64,000 nt of DNA from Acidaminococcus sp. CAG:917 (GTDB lineage Bacteria; Bacillota; Clostridia; Christensenellales; CAG-917): NCBI GenBank assembly GCA_000437555.1, contig FR901028.1, forward strand, positions 125,159-189,158. Direction: 5' to 3'. This document shows positions 1 through 9,018 of this stretch, piece by piece. The notes under the pieces are model-generated. The model saw only the letters and a program-made list of their open reading frames with translations, ran no database searches and was not told the origin of the DNA. The position numbers and the translations under genes are program-made. Every line of letters starts with the position of its first letter. Position 1 is the stretch's first letter.

Positions 1-708
1 CGTGTAGGGATTGATGCCGAAATCGATGTCTTTGAGCGCGCCGAGCTGAGCTTCGAACATTATGTTTTTCTTTTGCTTTTGCGCCTCAATCAAAAACTTG
101 TTGGTATCGCGTATATACGGAACAAATTCCTTTCCGTAAACCTTTAAATAGTCTATCATCTCGTCGGCGTTGATTTCCTCGCCGTAACCTTTAAAGAGAA
201 GATTTTTCCATTCCACCAAGTCTCTCACTTTTTCTTCGAGCTTGGTCGAATATATAAGGTCGCCCGTGTGCACGACTTTTTTCATATACTTATCGGAATA
301 GATAGGTCCTATGCCTCTTCTCGTCGAGCCGAATTTCTTGCCTTGCAGTCTGTCTTCTTCGAGGCAGTCCTGTCTTACGTTATAAGGCATACAGATGACC
401 GCCCTGTCGGAAATGATAAGGTTTCTCGGCGAGATGTTTATGCCGCCCTCTCTGAGTCTTTTGACTTCCTCCGAAAGATGCTTTAAATCGATGACCATAC
501 CTGCGCCCATGACGCAGACTACGTCTTCTCTTAAAATACCCGACGGCAGAAGATTGAGAATGAATTTCCCTTTTTCGTTGATGACGGTGTGACCCGCGTT
601 GTTACCTCCCTGATAACGGACGACTATATCGAATTTGTCGGAGAGAAGGTCAACCATTCTGCCCTTGCCTTCGTCGCCCCAGTTTATGCCTACTATTGCG
701 GTATTCAT
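1..708 (-). CDS. purA: Adenylosuccinate synthetase, partial (C-terminus beyond left edge)
   Basis: GTP-dependent ligation of aspartate to IMP, the first committed step from IMP to AMP. About 236 N-terminal residues are visible and the frame is open to the window edge. The P-loop-like WGDEGKG motif is near residue 10, followed by VDLLSDKFDIVVRYQGG and NNAGHT. STRRGIGPIYSDKY lies near the middle, and FEAQLGALKDIDFGINPYT stands where many PurA proteins have FEGAQG..LDIDHG, so this is a divergent subtype. The ATG overlaps the purB stop by four bases (ATGA) and is preceded by AAGGAGG, so it is translationally coupled to purB and shares its promoter. Family assignment is firm; the truncation is only the window boundary. 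Confidence 0.93.
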   Translation of the reverse strand, partial: MNTAIVGINWGDEGKGRMVDLLSDKFDIVVRYQGGNNAGHTVINEKGKFILNLLPSGILREDVVCVMGAGMVIDLKHLSEEVKRLREGGINISPRNLIISDRAVICMPYNVRQDCLEEDRLQGKKFGSTRRGIGPIYSDKYMKKVVHTGDLIYSTKLEEKVRDLVEWKNLLFKGYGEEINADEMIDYLKVYGKEFVPYIRDTNKFLIEAQKQKKNIMFEAQLGALKDIDFGINPYT

Positions 709-2105
709 TTGTCCTCCTTTTCAAGCGAGGGCAAGACCTCGCCCAAAACGTATTCCGACGTCTGAGCGCTTGCTCTGCCTATATAAAGACTCGCGTCGGT
801 TGATTTATCTATAATAGTTGAGAATTTCTTGAAAGCTTCGCTTTTTTTGAGTCTTTCAAGAAGGTCGTTGTCGCCGCCGTTGACCTTGACGTTCTGAGCG
901 GCTTCCATACTGCATTCCCTTATCGCCTCGTGAAGAGCCTGCCTGTCGCCGCCCGCTTTTACGCAATCCATCAAAATATTTTCGGTTGCCATAAAGGGAA
1001 GTTCCTCGCTGACGTGACGGGCAATCATTTTGTCGTAAACGACCATATTCTTTGTAACCTTATCCATCAAAAGCAAGATTGAATCGGCGGTCAGAAACGC
1101 TTCGCTGTTGGCAAGACGTCTGTTTGCGCTGTCGTCGAGAGTCCTTTCAAACCACTGCGTAGACGCCGTCATAGCGGGATTTTGCGGCAAAGATATCAAA
1201 AATCTGGACAGAGCGCAAATTCTCTCGCTGAGCATAGGATTGCGCTTGTATGCCATTGCCGAGCTTCCCACCTGCTTTTTGCCGAAAGGCTCTTCAATCT
1301 CTTTTTTGCTTTGCAAAATTCTGAGGTCGTTTGCAAACTTCGATGCACTCTGCGCAATACCCGAAAGAGCGGAAAGAATTTCAAAATCGTATTTGCGGGT
1401 ATAGGTCTGTCCCGATACGGAAAACCATTTGTTAAAGCCCATTTCGCTTACAACGAGTTCATTGAGTTTTTTTACTTTTTCGTGGTCGCCCTCGAAAAGC
1501 TCCAAAAAGCTTGCCTGCGTTCCCGTCGTACCCTTTATGCCTCTCAGTTTGAACGTGTCGATAATCCTCGATACGTTTTCGAGATCCATCATAAAGTCCT
1601 GGACGTAAAGAGTGGCTCTTTTTCCCACCGTGGTGAGCTGAGCGGGCTGAAGATGAGTAAACCCGAGCGTGGGCAAGTCCTTGTATTTAAGCGCAAAATC
1701 GCAAAGATTTTTTATGACGACGATAAGTCTTTGCTTTAAAACCTTTAAGGCTCTGAACATTTGAATGAGTTCGCTGTTGTCGGTGACAAAACAGCTGGTC
1801 GCGCCGAGGTGTATAATCGGCTTTGCCTTAGGGCATTGAAGTCCCAAAGCGTAAATATGACTCATGACGTCGTGGTGAACCTCTTTTTCACGTGCGAGCG
1901 CCTCGTCGTAGTTGATATCGTCGAGGTGCTGTTCAAGTTCGGCTATCTGCTCGTCGGTGATATCGAGACCCAACGCCTTTTCCGATTTTGCGAGAGCGAG
2001 CCAAAGTCTTCTCCATAGTCCGAAGCGTGTGTCGTCGCTGAAAATCTGTTGCATTTCGGTTGAAGAATAGCGCGTAGTGAGCGGATTTTCGTAAAACGGT
2101 TTCAT
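705..2105 (-). CDS. purB: Adenylosuccinate lyase
   Basis: Fumarase/aspartase-superfamily lyase that removes fumarate from SAICAR and from adenylosuccinate. The protein is 466 residues. It has the superfamily signature GSSAMAYKRNPM, the TSCFVTDNSE segment and the HLQPAQ(L)TT region with a catalytic-type His. The length suits the longer PurB subgroup. The start is set by TAAGGAG eight bases upstream of ATG. The gene is the first of a purB-purA pair; PurB and PurA catalyse the two IMP-to-AMP steps, so the arrangement is functionally coherent. A consensus sigma-A promoter and a leader hairpin lie just upstream. Confidence 0.96.
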   Translation of the reverse strand: MKPFYENPLTTRYSSTEMQQIFSDDTRFGLWRRLWLALAKSEKALGLDITDEQIAELEQHLDDINYDEALAREKEVHHDVMSHIYALGLQCPKAKPIIHLGATSCFVTDNSELIQMFRALKVLKQRLIVVIKNLCDFALKYKDLPTLGFTHLQPAQLTTVGKRATLYVQDFMMDLENVSRIIDTFKLRGIKGTTGTQASFLELFEGDHEKVKKLNELVVSEMGFNKWFSVSGQTYTRKYDFEILSALSGIAQSASKFANDLRILQSKKEIEEPFGKKQVGSSAMAYKRNPMLSERICALSRFLISLPQNPAMTASTQWFERTLDDSANRRLANSEAFLTADSILLLMDKVTKNMVVYDKMIARHVSEELPFMATENILMDCVKAGGDRQALHEAIRECSMEAAQNVKVNGGDNDLLERLKKSEAFKKFSTIIDKSTDASLYIGRASAQTSEYVLGEVLPSLEKEDK

Positions 2106-2125
2106 ATTTTCTCCTTACAAAATAA

Positions 2126-2158
2126 AATACGCCACAAGGTATCCTCAATTGGCGTATT
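2126..2158 (-). promoter_or_regulatory. Hairpin in purB leader, possible attenuator
   Basis: Perfect 9-bp inverted repeat AATACGCCA/TGGCGTATT with a 15-base loop. On the transcribed (minus) strand it is followed by TTATTTTG and then the purB ribosome site. It lies inside the roughly 80-base leader made by the promoter at 2192-2220. It therefore cannot be just the terminator of the upstream amidohydrolase gene. It may be an attenuator or a protein-binding leader structure; no known riboswitch consensus was recognised. Confidence 0.5.
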
Positions 2159-2191
2159 GCTGATTGTCTTTGTAACGTTTTTCACTCACTG

Positions 2192-2220
2192 ATTATACCT
2201 TTTATCCCGTATAATGTCAA
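2192..2220 (-). promoter_or_regulatory. Sigma-A promoter of purB-purA
   Basis: Perfect consensus TTGACA, 17-base spacer, TATAAT on the minus strand. The predicted start is near 2185. It begins five bases after the end of the amidohydrolase gene. Confidence 0.88.
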
Positions 2221-2225
2221 ACGAT

Positions 2226-3020
2226 TTACAATCCTAAAAAAGCCTTGGCGTTTAAATAGAGAATTTTTTCGTTGTCGCTGTCTGAAAGCTTTAAATTGTA
2301 AAACGATTGCAATTCCGAATCGTGTTCCCACATCGGATAATCGCTGCCGAACATAAATTTTTCCACGCCCATCGTATTGATAATATTTTTTGCCTTTTCG
2401 GGAGCAAGTTTAAAAAGGGTGCTTGAAGTATCGAAAAACATATTTTCAAGACCTTTATATACGCCCACTTCGTCCCATCTGCTATAACCTCCGAAATGCG
2501 CGCCTATCGATATAAGCTTGGGGTGGCGCTTTGCCACTCTTGCCATTCTGAGAGGAGTGGAATAATCATACCTTGCGTCGCCGGTGTGAAAAAGTATGGG
2601 GAGCCTGCCCTCTACTACTCTGTATATCTTTTCCGCTCTGTCCTCGTCAATGAAAAACTTTTGGAAGTCGGGGTGAAGCTTTATACCGTGAAGCCCTAAA
2701 GACAAAACTCTGTCCACCTCTTTTGCTATTTCCTCTTCTTCCATATCGGGGTGCAAGGTTGCAAATCCTATAAACTCGGGGTGACGTTCGCACTCTCCGT
2801 GAATAAAGTCGTTTATCGATTCCACCTGCGACGGTTTTGTCGCAGTCGAATGGACGACGTATTTTTCGACGCCTATCTTCCCGCCGCTTGCCAAAAGCCC
2901 TTCGCTGGTGCCGTTTCCTCCCGACATGGGAATATCATAAAAAGAACCGATCGAATCGACGGCTTTTTGTGCGATCTTCTGCGGATATATATGTGCGTGT
3001 GTATCAATTATTCTTTCCAT
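2226..3020 (-). CDS. Amidohydrolase-family metal-dependent hydrolase (TIM barrel)
   Basis: 264-residue protein of the amidohydrolase-2 group (COG2159-like). Metal-site signatures are THAHIYP at residues 7-13, GIKLHPDF in the middle, LFHTGD and a late GSDYPMW, whose Asp would be the last metal ligand. Family members include decarboxylases and lactone or amide hydrolases; the substrate cannot be told from sequence. A weak ribosome site (AAAGGAC) precedes the ATG. It is encoded divergently from the germination operon and is separated from purB by a strong promoter, so it is probably its own transcription unit. Confidence 0.82.
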   Translation of the reverse strand: MERIIDTHAHIYPQKIAQKAVDSIGSFYDIPMSGGNGTSEGLLASGGKIGVEKYVVHSTATKPSQVESINDFIHGECERHPEFIGFATLHPDMEEEEIAKEVDRVLSLGLHGIKLHPDFQKFFIDEDRAEKIYRVVEGRLPILFHTGDARYDYSTPLRMARVAKRHPKLISIGAHFGGYSRWDEVGVYKGLENMFFDTSSTLFKLAPEKAKNIINTMGVEKFMFGSDYPMWEHDSELQSFYNLKLSDSDNEKILYLNAKAFLGL

Positions 3021-3203
3021 ATCTGTCCTTTAACTGTTCTTTAGGAATTTTATTCCTTTCGACAAAATTAGTCAATCGTTTAAAAAATATTTTTTTAGCA
3101 ATCAAACTATGTTTTCGAGCTTTAAGCTTTGACAATTTAAACGGTTTTATAAACTTTTTAGTATACTTTTCCCTTTAGGGCAAAAGATAAGTTCAAGGAT
3201 AAT

Positions 3204-4628
3204 ATGAAAGTAGAAATCGAAAAGGACCTGCAAAACTTAAAACGGCTTGTCGGCAACAGCGACGACGTCACTTTCAAGACGTTTAATACCTCTATGGGAA
3301 AATCTGCGGTAGCCTATATCGACGGATTTGTCGATAAGCAATCGCTGTATTTCGCCGTTTTGAAAGTTCTTTACGACACCCCTCTTTCCGTTCCCGTTTA
3401 TGATAAACTCTGCCAGCTGCCCATACCCGAAAGCGTAAATATGTTTGAGGATTTAAACGAGGCGTTGTCTAAAGTTTTAAGCGGAAACATTGTCCTTTTG
3501 ATAGACGGAGCAGAGGGTTATTTTTGTATGTCTTTGAAAAAGACTTCCATGCGTGCCATATCCGAGCCTCCTACGGAGAGCGTGATAAGAGGGCCGAGAG
3601 AAGGGTTTATCGAAGACTATAAAACAAACATAACCCTTCTTCGTCGAAGAATTAAAAACAGCAATCTCATAGTAAGCGAAACGGTGGTAGGTAAGCAGTC
3701 AAACACGTCCGTTGCGGTTTGCTATATTAAAGGGATAGCCGACGAAAAAATAGTTGAAGAAGTAAAAAAGCGTATTTCAAAAATCAAAATAGACGGCGTG
3801 CCTGACAGCTATTATATAGAGCAATACCTTTCCGAACAAAAGTATTCGCTTTTCAATCAGGTGGGAATATCGGAAAAACCCGACGTCGTTTCGGCAAAAC
3901 TTTTAGAAGGCAGAGTGGCGGTTATCGTAGACGGTTCTCCGTCCGTTCTGACCGTTCCCTTTTTGCTTTTCGAATCGGTTCAGGATTCATACGACTACTA
4001 CAGCAACGATTGGCGAGCATCGCTTATAAGAATATTCAGAATAATAGGTATGGTGCTTACAATTTTTCTGCCCGCCGTATACGTTGCCATGGAAACCTAT
4101 CACTCTCATTTGCTGCCGTTGAAATTTTTGATATCCCTTCTCGGCGCAACGAGCGGAATACCCTTTCCGCCGCAGATTGAAATGCTTGTGGTGCTGCTTC
4201 TGTTTGAAATACTCAATCAAGCGTCAATTCGTATGCCGAGATTTTTGGGCATATCCCTTTCTATTGTAGGAGCAATCGTCTTAGGCGATACGGCGGTAAA
4301 AGCGGGACTTATTTCCTCTCCTGCCGTGCTTATCATTGCGCTTTCAAGCATAGGAATATTCTGCGTGCCTCAACATCTGAATTCCGTTTCCACCTTGAGA
4401 GTGCTTTTCGTGTGCGTAGCGTCGGTGACGGGGTTATACGGCGTTATAATCGGCGCCATAATAACGATAGGATATCTTGTTTCGATAAACTGCTACGGGA
4501 CGCCGTTTACCGCACCTTTCGCGCCTATCGTAAAGCCCGACCTCGGCGACGGATTTTTAAAGGCGGAAAACTTTAATCAAACTACCCGCCCCTTTTCCAT
4601 ACCGAATATGAACAGGAGAAGAAAATGA
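3204..4628 (+). CDS. gerA: Spore germinant receptor subunit A (GerA/GerAA family)
   Basis: Inner-spore-membrane subunit of a nutrient germinant receptor; in the family it works with the B and C subunits. 474 residues. The large N-terminal soluble domain contains the family signature PPTESVIRGPREGF followed by NITLLRRRIKNSNL. The C-terminal half has DWRASLIRIFRIIG and about five membrane segments, including GIPFPPQIEMLVVLLLFEILNQA. AAGGA lies upstream of the ATG. It overlaps gerB by four bases (ATGA). Such operons are sigma-G dependent in Bacillus, and no convincing sigma-A promoter was found just upstream, which is consistent. The germinant is unknown. Confidence 0.94.
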   Translation: MKVEIEKDLQNLKRLVGNSDDVTFKTFNTSMGKSAVAYIDGFVDKQSLYFAVLKVLYDTPLSVPVYDKLCQLPIPESVNMFEDLNEALSKVLSGNIVLLIDGAEGYFCMSLKKTSMRAISEPPTESVIRGPREGFIEDYKTNITLLRRRIKNSNLIVSETVVGKQSNTSVAVCYIKGIADEKIVEEVKKRISKIKIDGVPDSYYIEQYLSEQKYSLFNQVGISEKPDVVSAKLLEGRVAVIVDGSPSVLTVPFLLFESVQDSYDYYSNDWRASLIRIFRIIGMVLTIFLPAVYVAMETYHSHLLPLKFLISLLGATSGIPFPPQIEMLVVLLLFEILNQASIRMPRFLGISLSIVGAIVLGDTAVKAGLISSPAVLIIALSSIGIFCVPQHLNSVSTLRVLFVCVASVTGLYGVIIGAIITIGYLVSINCYGTPFTAPFAPIVKPDLGDGFLKAENFNQTTRPFSIPNMNRRRK

Positions 4629-5677
4629 CTTCAAACGAGATATTGCCCTCACAAAACGCGATAATGATTTTTTTGACGTCCTTTTTTTTGAAGCTGTCGT
4701 CTCTTCCCGCACTGCTTGCCAAAGAGCTTGACACTTCCGCTTTTATCGTTATCGTATTTTTCTGCCTTTTCGAGCTTATCCTCTCGGCCGTCGTTTATTT
4801 TTTACAGCTTGACGGAGCAAAAGACACTATTGACAAATCAAGACTGAAATATCCTCTTTACGCTTTGATGTGTCTTTATTTTTGCGCGAAACTGTTTTTT
4901 GCGCTAGGATTTATCGTAAACTTTGTGACAAACTTTTTGTTTGAATCGATACCTCTTTACGTCGTAATAATAACGTTTATGCTTCCCGTGGTATATTTGG
5001 GCTATAAAGGAATTAGGACGATAGGCAGAACAGCTCAGTTTTTCTTTATAATAACGATTATATGTCTGTTTTTGCTTTTGGCGTTTTTAAAGATAAATCT
5101 TGACATGGGCAGACTTATGCCGATATTTTCCAAACCTCCGAAAACCGTGTTTGAATCGATGTTCGGATACGGTCTGTGGCTCGGCGACGCTCTCCCCTTG
5201 ATACTGTGCAAAATCAAAAGACCGAAAAAGTTTTTGATGCCCCTCTCCTGCGCCGCCTCTTACGGTCTCATTGTCGTAGTGTCGATGATTTCGGCGGCCG
5301 CATTCGGCTCGGCGCTTTATATAAATCATAATCTGTTTGTAAACCTCTCTGTTTTCAATCAGCTCTCAAGCGTGCTGGGTAGACTTCAATATCTCAGTAT
5401 CATACCTTGGATGGTGGCTTCGATTATCTCAAGCAGTATTCTGTTTTGGTCGGCGTCAACCTGCGCTCAGACTTTCGTCAAAAACGAGATTGCGGCAAAA
5501 GCGGCAGTTGCGCTCATTATCGTTATCGCTTTTTTAGCCATAGGTCACAGCGACGTGCTTATAGACAATTCCGTGGGATATCTGGGATACGTTATGACGG
5601 GCGCCATTGTAGTGATTGCGCTCAGCGTGCTTATAATAAACGCCGTAAGGAGAAGAAAAGATGCGAAAACTGTATAA
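4625..5677 (+). CDS. gerB: Spore germinant receptor subunit B (GerAB permease family)
   Basis: 350-residue polytopic membrane protein of the endospore germination permease family within the amino acid/polyamine/organocation superfamily. In characterised receptors this subunit binds the germinant. About ten hydrophobic segments are visible, with the family-typical RLMPIF segment following the fifth and GYGLWLGDALPLILCKIK further on. It starts in an ATGA overlap with gerA and its last 17 bases overlap gerC, so the three genes are tightly coupled. Confidence 0.92.
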   Translation: MTSNEILPSQNAIMIFLTSFFLKLSSLPALLAKELDTSAFIVIVFFCLFELILSAVVYFLQLDGAKDTIDKSRLKYPLYALMCLYFCAKLFFALGFIVNFVTNFLFESIPLYVVIITFMLPVVYLGYKGIRTIGRTAQFFFIITIICLFLLLAFLKINLDMGRLMPIFSKPPKTVFESMFGYGLWLGDALPLILCKIKRPKKFLMPLSCAASYGLIVVVSMISAAAFGSALYINHNLFVNLSVFNQLSSVLGRLQYLSIIPWMVASIISSSILFWSASTCAQTFVKNEIAAKAAVALIIVIAFLAIGHSDVLIDNSVGYLGYVMTGAIVVIALSVLIINAVRRRKDAKTV

Positions 5678-6785
5678 GGCAAAATGGCTTATAATTTTAA
5701 TATTTATCGCGCTTTTCACATTTTTGGGCAGAGTTATAGACAGTTTTTCCGTATCTCAGCTCACCGTTGCCGTCATTATAGGAATAGATTGCGACGAAAG
5801 CGAATATTCCGTAACGGCACAGACTGTTTCGGCAAGCGGTCAAAGTTCGGGCGAAAGCAACATAACTTACGTCACCATGACGTCTAAGGGCAAAACGGTT
5901 TCCGACGCCCTTACCTCACTTAGCAAAAAAGCCGGAGGATTTCTGTCGCTTGCGCATTGCAACGTGGTAGTTATGAGCAAAAACGCTCTGCTTAAAAATC
6001 CCGACGCCGTTTTGCTGAGCCTTGTCAATTCGCATATGCTTCCGCTTAACGCTGTAATTATTTCCGCCGAAGGCTCGCCCGCCGATATCATCGGTGCCAA
6101 AATTCCGACAGGCGGTTCGGCGGCGTTGTATCTTCAGTCACTCACGCTTACCGAGGAAAAAAACTCAATAACGAAAAATAAGCTCAACGAATTTTTGACC
6201 GACTACACTTCTAAATCCGCTACAAGCTTTTTCGCACTTTCAAAAAAAGAAGAAATTCCCGACGACTCTGTCATATCGCCGTCTCCGACAGAGAACGGGG
6301 CAACTTTAAACCTTGACTCAAATCTTGTAATAACGGCGGACGGCAAAGCGCTCGTTTTGGACGCCGATACGTCTAAAGGCGCAAATCTTATAAAGACGAA
6401 ACTCAAATACGTTTCGTTTACCCTCGACTTTAAAGGTTTGCCGCTCACCTATGAGCTATTGCAATCGGAATGTAAAATAGAATACGAAAACAAAAAGGCA
6501 ACCGCTTCGCTAAAGGCGTCGATTGCAATTAAGGAAGTGCATTCGGAAAAATTCAGCGAGTATCTGCTCGACCCCGATTTTAAAATCGCTCTGAAGGCAG
6601 AAATAGAAAAGCAACTCAAAGAATATATGCAAAACGCTTTTGAAGTATCAAAAACAAACGACGTCGACTTTTTGATGCTGAAAAATAAAGCCTATCAAAG
6701 GGAAGGCTTAAATTTTAAAGACGAAAACTTTTTAAATTCAATTACCTTTTCTCCCTCTGTGGATTTAAAACTCGCAATGAGCTGA
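5661..6785 (+). CDS. gerC: Spore germinant receptor subunit C (GerAC family), without lipobox
   Basis: 374 residues, the usual length for Ger(x)C proteins. An N-terminal hydrophobic segment (about residues 9-22) precedes a large soluble region. The family landmark normally read as a GIGID-type strand is present as VAVIIGIDCDESEYSVT. Typical GerAC proteins are lipoproteins with a conserved Cys just after the signal segment. Here that position reads FLGRVIDSFSVSQL and contains no Cys, so the protein is probably held by an uncleaved N-terminal membrane anchor. It overlaps gerB by 17 bases and ends the operon before a hairpin. Confidence 0.88.
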   Translation: MRKLYKAKWLIILIFIALFTFLGRVIDSFSVSQLTVAVIIGIDCDESEYSVTAQTVSASGQSSGESNITYVTMTSKGKTVSDALTSLSKKAGGFLSLAHCNVVVMSKNALLKNPDAVLLSLVNSHMLPLNAVIISAEGSPADIIGAKIPTGGSAALYLQSLTLTEEKNSITKNKLNEFLTDYTSKSATSFFALSKKEEIPDDSVISPSPTENGATLNLDSNLVITADGKALVLDADTSKGANLIKTKLKYVSFTLDFKGLPLTYELLQSECKIEYENKKATASLKASIAIKEVHSEKFSEYLLDPDFKIALKAEIEKQLKEYMQNAFEVSKTNDVDFLMLKNKAYQREGLNFKDENFLNSITFSPSVDLKLAMS

Positions 6786-6833
6786 CGGACAATATAAACC
6801 TGCGGCAATACATGCCGTCTGTAAAACAGGATA

Positions 6834-6862
6834 AAAAGGGCGACTGCGGCGCGCGCCCTTTT
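6834..6862. terminator. Likely terminator after gerC (bidirectional)
   Basis: Nine-bp arms AAAAGGGCG/CGCCCTTTT with an 11-base spacer, between the convergent gerC and the small minus-strand gene. The U run on either side is built from the stem itself. Confidence 0.6.
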
Positions 6863-6916
6863 GGTTTGAAGTATTTTAAATTGCTGAAAATGCCTTCTGT
6901 GCATTTACCTTTCTCT

Positions 6917-7243
6917 TTACCGCCTGCGATTTGACAAAAGCATTATGTATAAAAGCATAGACGGCAGAGCAAAGGACCTTCTTTCAATAGTGGGAACGTT
7001 TTCAGCGCTTTCGTCTGTCGACGAGTTATCCGCAGAGCCGTTAGAATCGGGCGTTTGCGTCTCGCCGCTATCCGAAACGACAGCCTTTGTGCCGTCAGAA
7101 TTATTTTGAGCAAAGTCCGACTTTAAACCGCTCAGATTCGCCCTTTCGATTTCGGAGTTTAACGCTTTTACTTGTTGCTTTATTTTTTCATACTCTAACG
7201 CCATTTTTTCCATAGTCGCTTCATCGGGTAATAAAAAATCCAT
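6917..7243 (-). CDS. Small hypothetical protein with coiled coil and hydrophobic tail
   Basis: 108 residues, family not recognised. Residues 10-40 are charged and heptad-like (EKMALEYEKIKQQVKALNSE). A Ser/Asp/Asn-rich linker follows, then a short hydrophobic stretch (SFALPSMLLYIMLLS) ending in NRRR. This layout resembles a tail-anchored or membrane-associated small protein. The start is supported by ACGGAGG seven bases upstream. It is convergent with the germination operon; no functional link is claimed. Confidence 0.6.
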   Translation of the reverse strand: MDFLLPDEATMEKMALEYEKIKQQVKALNSEIERANLSGLKSDFAQNNSDGTKAVVSDSGETQTPDSNGSADNSSTDESAENVPTIERRSFALPSMLLYIMLLSNRRR

Positions 7244-7319
7244 ATTTAGCCTCCGTTTATAATATTCGCATAAGGCTTTTTTCGTGAAAAAAATAAAAAA
7301 TAGTTAAATGCGGTATAAA

Positions 7320-7348
7320 TTGACTATATCGAACCGTTGTTGTATAAT
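7320..7348 (+). promoter_or_regulatory. Promoter giving a leaderless start at 7356
   Basis: TTGACT, 17-base spacer, TATAAT. The -10 box ends seven bases before the ATG at 7356, so transcription should begin at or beside the start codon. The promoter lies inside the longer reading frame that opens at 7308, which argues against that upstream start. Confidence 0.78.
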
Positions 7349-7355
7349 TTTTGAT

Positions 7356-9011
7356 ATGGAACACAAATTTATGACTCCCATTCAAATGTGGGAGGGATAC
7401 AATCCCGTCAAAGATCCGCTTGAAACCTACATTCAGAAGTGTAACGTTTTAAACGATATTGCCGAAACGGAAATGTATTTTACCGCAGAATCGTTAAAGG
7501 ACGGTAAGATAAGAGTTTACTCTAAAATGTTTGCCCATAAAGATTGGGACACGTCGCACCCTGCCGTTCTGTTTTTAAGCGACCTAAACGCGAGCTCGAA
7601 CTACGTTGAAATTTCCGAGATGCTCGTCGAACAGGGATACGTAGTTTTTGTTGTCGATTATGCAGGCTTTATGCCCGACGTGGAAAATCCCACGTCCTTT
7701 CCCGACTCGCTCAAATACGCCTCTTTTGAGGAGGCGAAACACAACCTCAAATATATGGGAGAGAGCGCAAGGCAAACGCCCTGGTTTGTTTGGGCAAAAA
7801 TTGCAAGGCGTGCCATAACTTTAATGGAAGAGCAAAAGATAATCGACAACGAAAAAATAAACGTCGTCGGTTTTATCCACGGAGCGCAGCTTGCCTGGAT
7901 AGTCGCCGCTATGGACGGACGGGTTAATGCCGCCGTCCCCGTCATGGGCTGCGGTCACAATAACTACGGCGCAAAGGAAGTCTCTCTCCTTGAATCGGAA
8001 GAGGAATGTTGCTGGGTATCGGGTATTTGTCCGGAAACATACGCAAGATTTGTGGGTTGCCCGATTTTATATGCCACAAGCACAAACAGCCTGTTTGCCA
8101 ATCTTGACAAAGCGGGTGAAATTATGGCGAGCGTTCCGTCAAAAAATAAGTGTCTGGTTGTAGCTCCCAGGACAAATTATCAGCTTACGAAAGAATCGCT
8201 TGACAGTATTTTGCTTTGGGCAAACAGTGCTTTTAAGGGAGAGTGTCTTTCTCTTCCCTCACCTAAAGCTTCCTTCAAAATTTCTGACGGCAGACTTTTA
8301 TATTCTCTCGATACAGAGCTCGAACCTGCCGAAATCGAAACGTTTATCTCTTTTGACAACGTTCTTCCTCCTATCCGCGACTGGTTTACCCTTCCCAATC
8401 CTTACGTCGGACAAAAGGTAAATTATATCGTCACTCCCTATGACAATACGGAAAAGATTTTCGCCTTTTCCAACGTAAAATATAAAAACGGACTTATGGT
8501 TTCCACCTCTCCCGTATTTATATCGAAAAAGGAATTCGAAGACGTTGAAAAAGCCCCCGCGGTCGTCGAAAACAACCGCATAGTTTATACCAACAAATCG
8601 GGGCTGGGCAGTTTTTCCATTGAGTCGTATTCTCTGATTGTAGACGATGCACAGTTAAAACTTAAAACAGGGCCTTTCGGAATAAAGGGCGTTTCGGCGG
8701 AAAGCGGATATCTTAGAACTAACAAACTGACGAAATCAAAATTCGCTGCCGAAAAAAACAGCATATTAAAAATAGACTTTTATTCCAAAGAACCGAGAGA
8801 TATAAGAATTCAGCTTTTTTCGTTTAACACTAACAAAGCCTACGTCGCAAAGTGCTTTTTAAAAGGCGGAGAGAGATGGCAAAAAGTTTTGCTCACCCCG
8901 CAGGATTTTAAATCGGACGACGGCAAGCCCTTGACTTTGTTTTCCGATACGCAAATAACTTTGTTCAAAAACGTGGCTTCGGTTATAATTAACAATATCA
9001 TTTGGATATAA
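7356..9011 (+). CDS. Alpha/beta-hydrolase-like protein lacking the catalytic residues
   Basis: 551 residues from the ATG at 7356. The N-terminal 320 residues look like an acyl-hydrolase fold of the dienelactone-hydrolase/acetyl-esterase kind: PAVLFLSDLNASSNY strand, VVFVVDYAGFMPD strand, then the nucleophile-elbow position. That elbow reads GFIHG where GxSxG or GxCxG is expected, so the nucleophile is Ile. The later acid and His regions read YATSTNSLF and APRTNYQLT, without an obvious Asp or His. The C-terminal part is beta-rich. It may bind rather than cleave a substrate. No Shine-Dalgarno sequence is present; see the promoter at 7320. lepB follows after 7 bases. Confidence 0.65.
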   Translation: MEHKFMTPIQMWEGYNPVKDPLETYIQKCNVLNDIAETEMYFTAESLKDGKIRVYSKMFAHKDWDTSHPAVLFLSDLNASSNYVEISEMLVEQGYVVFVVDYAGFMPDVENPTSFPDSLKYASFEEAKHNLKYMGESARQTPWFVWAKIARRAITLMEEQKIIDNEKINVVGFIHGAQLAWIVAAMDGRVNAAVPVMGCGHNNYGAKEVSLLESEEECCWVSGICPETYARFVGCPILYATSTNSLFANLDKAGEIMASVPSKNKCLVVAPRTNYQLTKESLDSILLWANSAFKGECLSLPSPKASFKISDGRLLYSLDTELEPAEIETFISFDNVLPPIRDWFTLPNPYVGQKVNYIVTPYDNTEKIFAFSNVKYKNGLMVSTSPVFISKKEFEDVEKAPAVVENNRIVYTNKSGLGSFSIESYSLIVDDAQLKLKTGPFGIKGVSAESGYLRTNKLTKSKFAAEKNSILKIDFYSKEPRDIRIQLFSFNTNKAYVAKCFLKGGERWQKVLLTPQDFKSDDGKPLTLFSDTQITLFKNVASVIINNIIWI

Positions 9012-9018
9012 TTATCTT

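Noticed and set aside
7308..7355. Upstream ATG for the hydrolase-like protein
   Set aside because: The segment contains the -35 and -10 of the promoter and has no ribosome site.
8984..9018. Independent leaderless promoter for lepB
   Set aside because: The -10 and spacing fit but the -35 is poor, and the TATAAT is formed by the upstream gene's last codons and stop; kept only as a weak sixth case.
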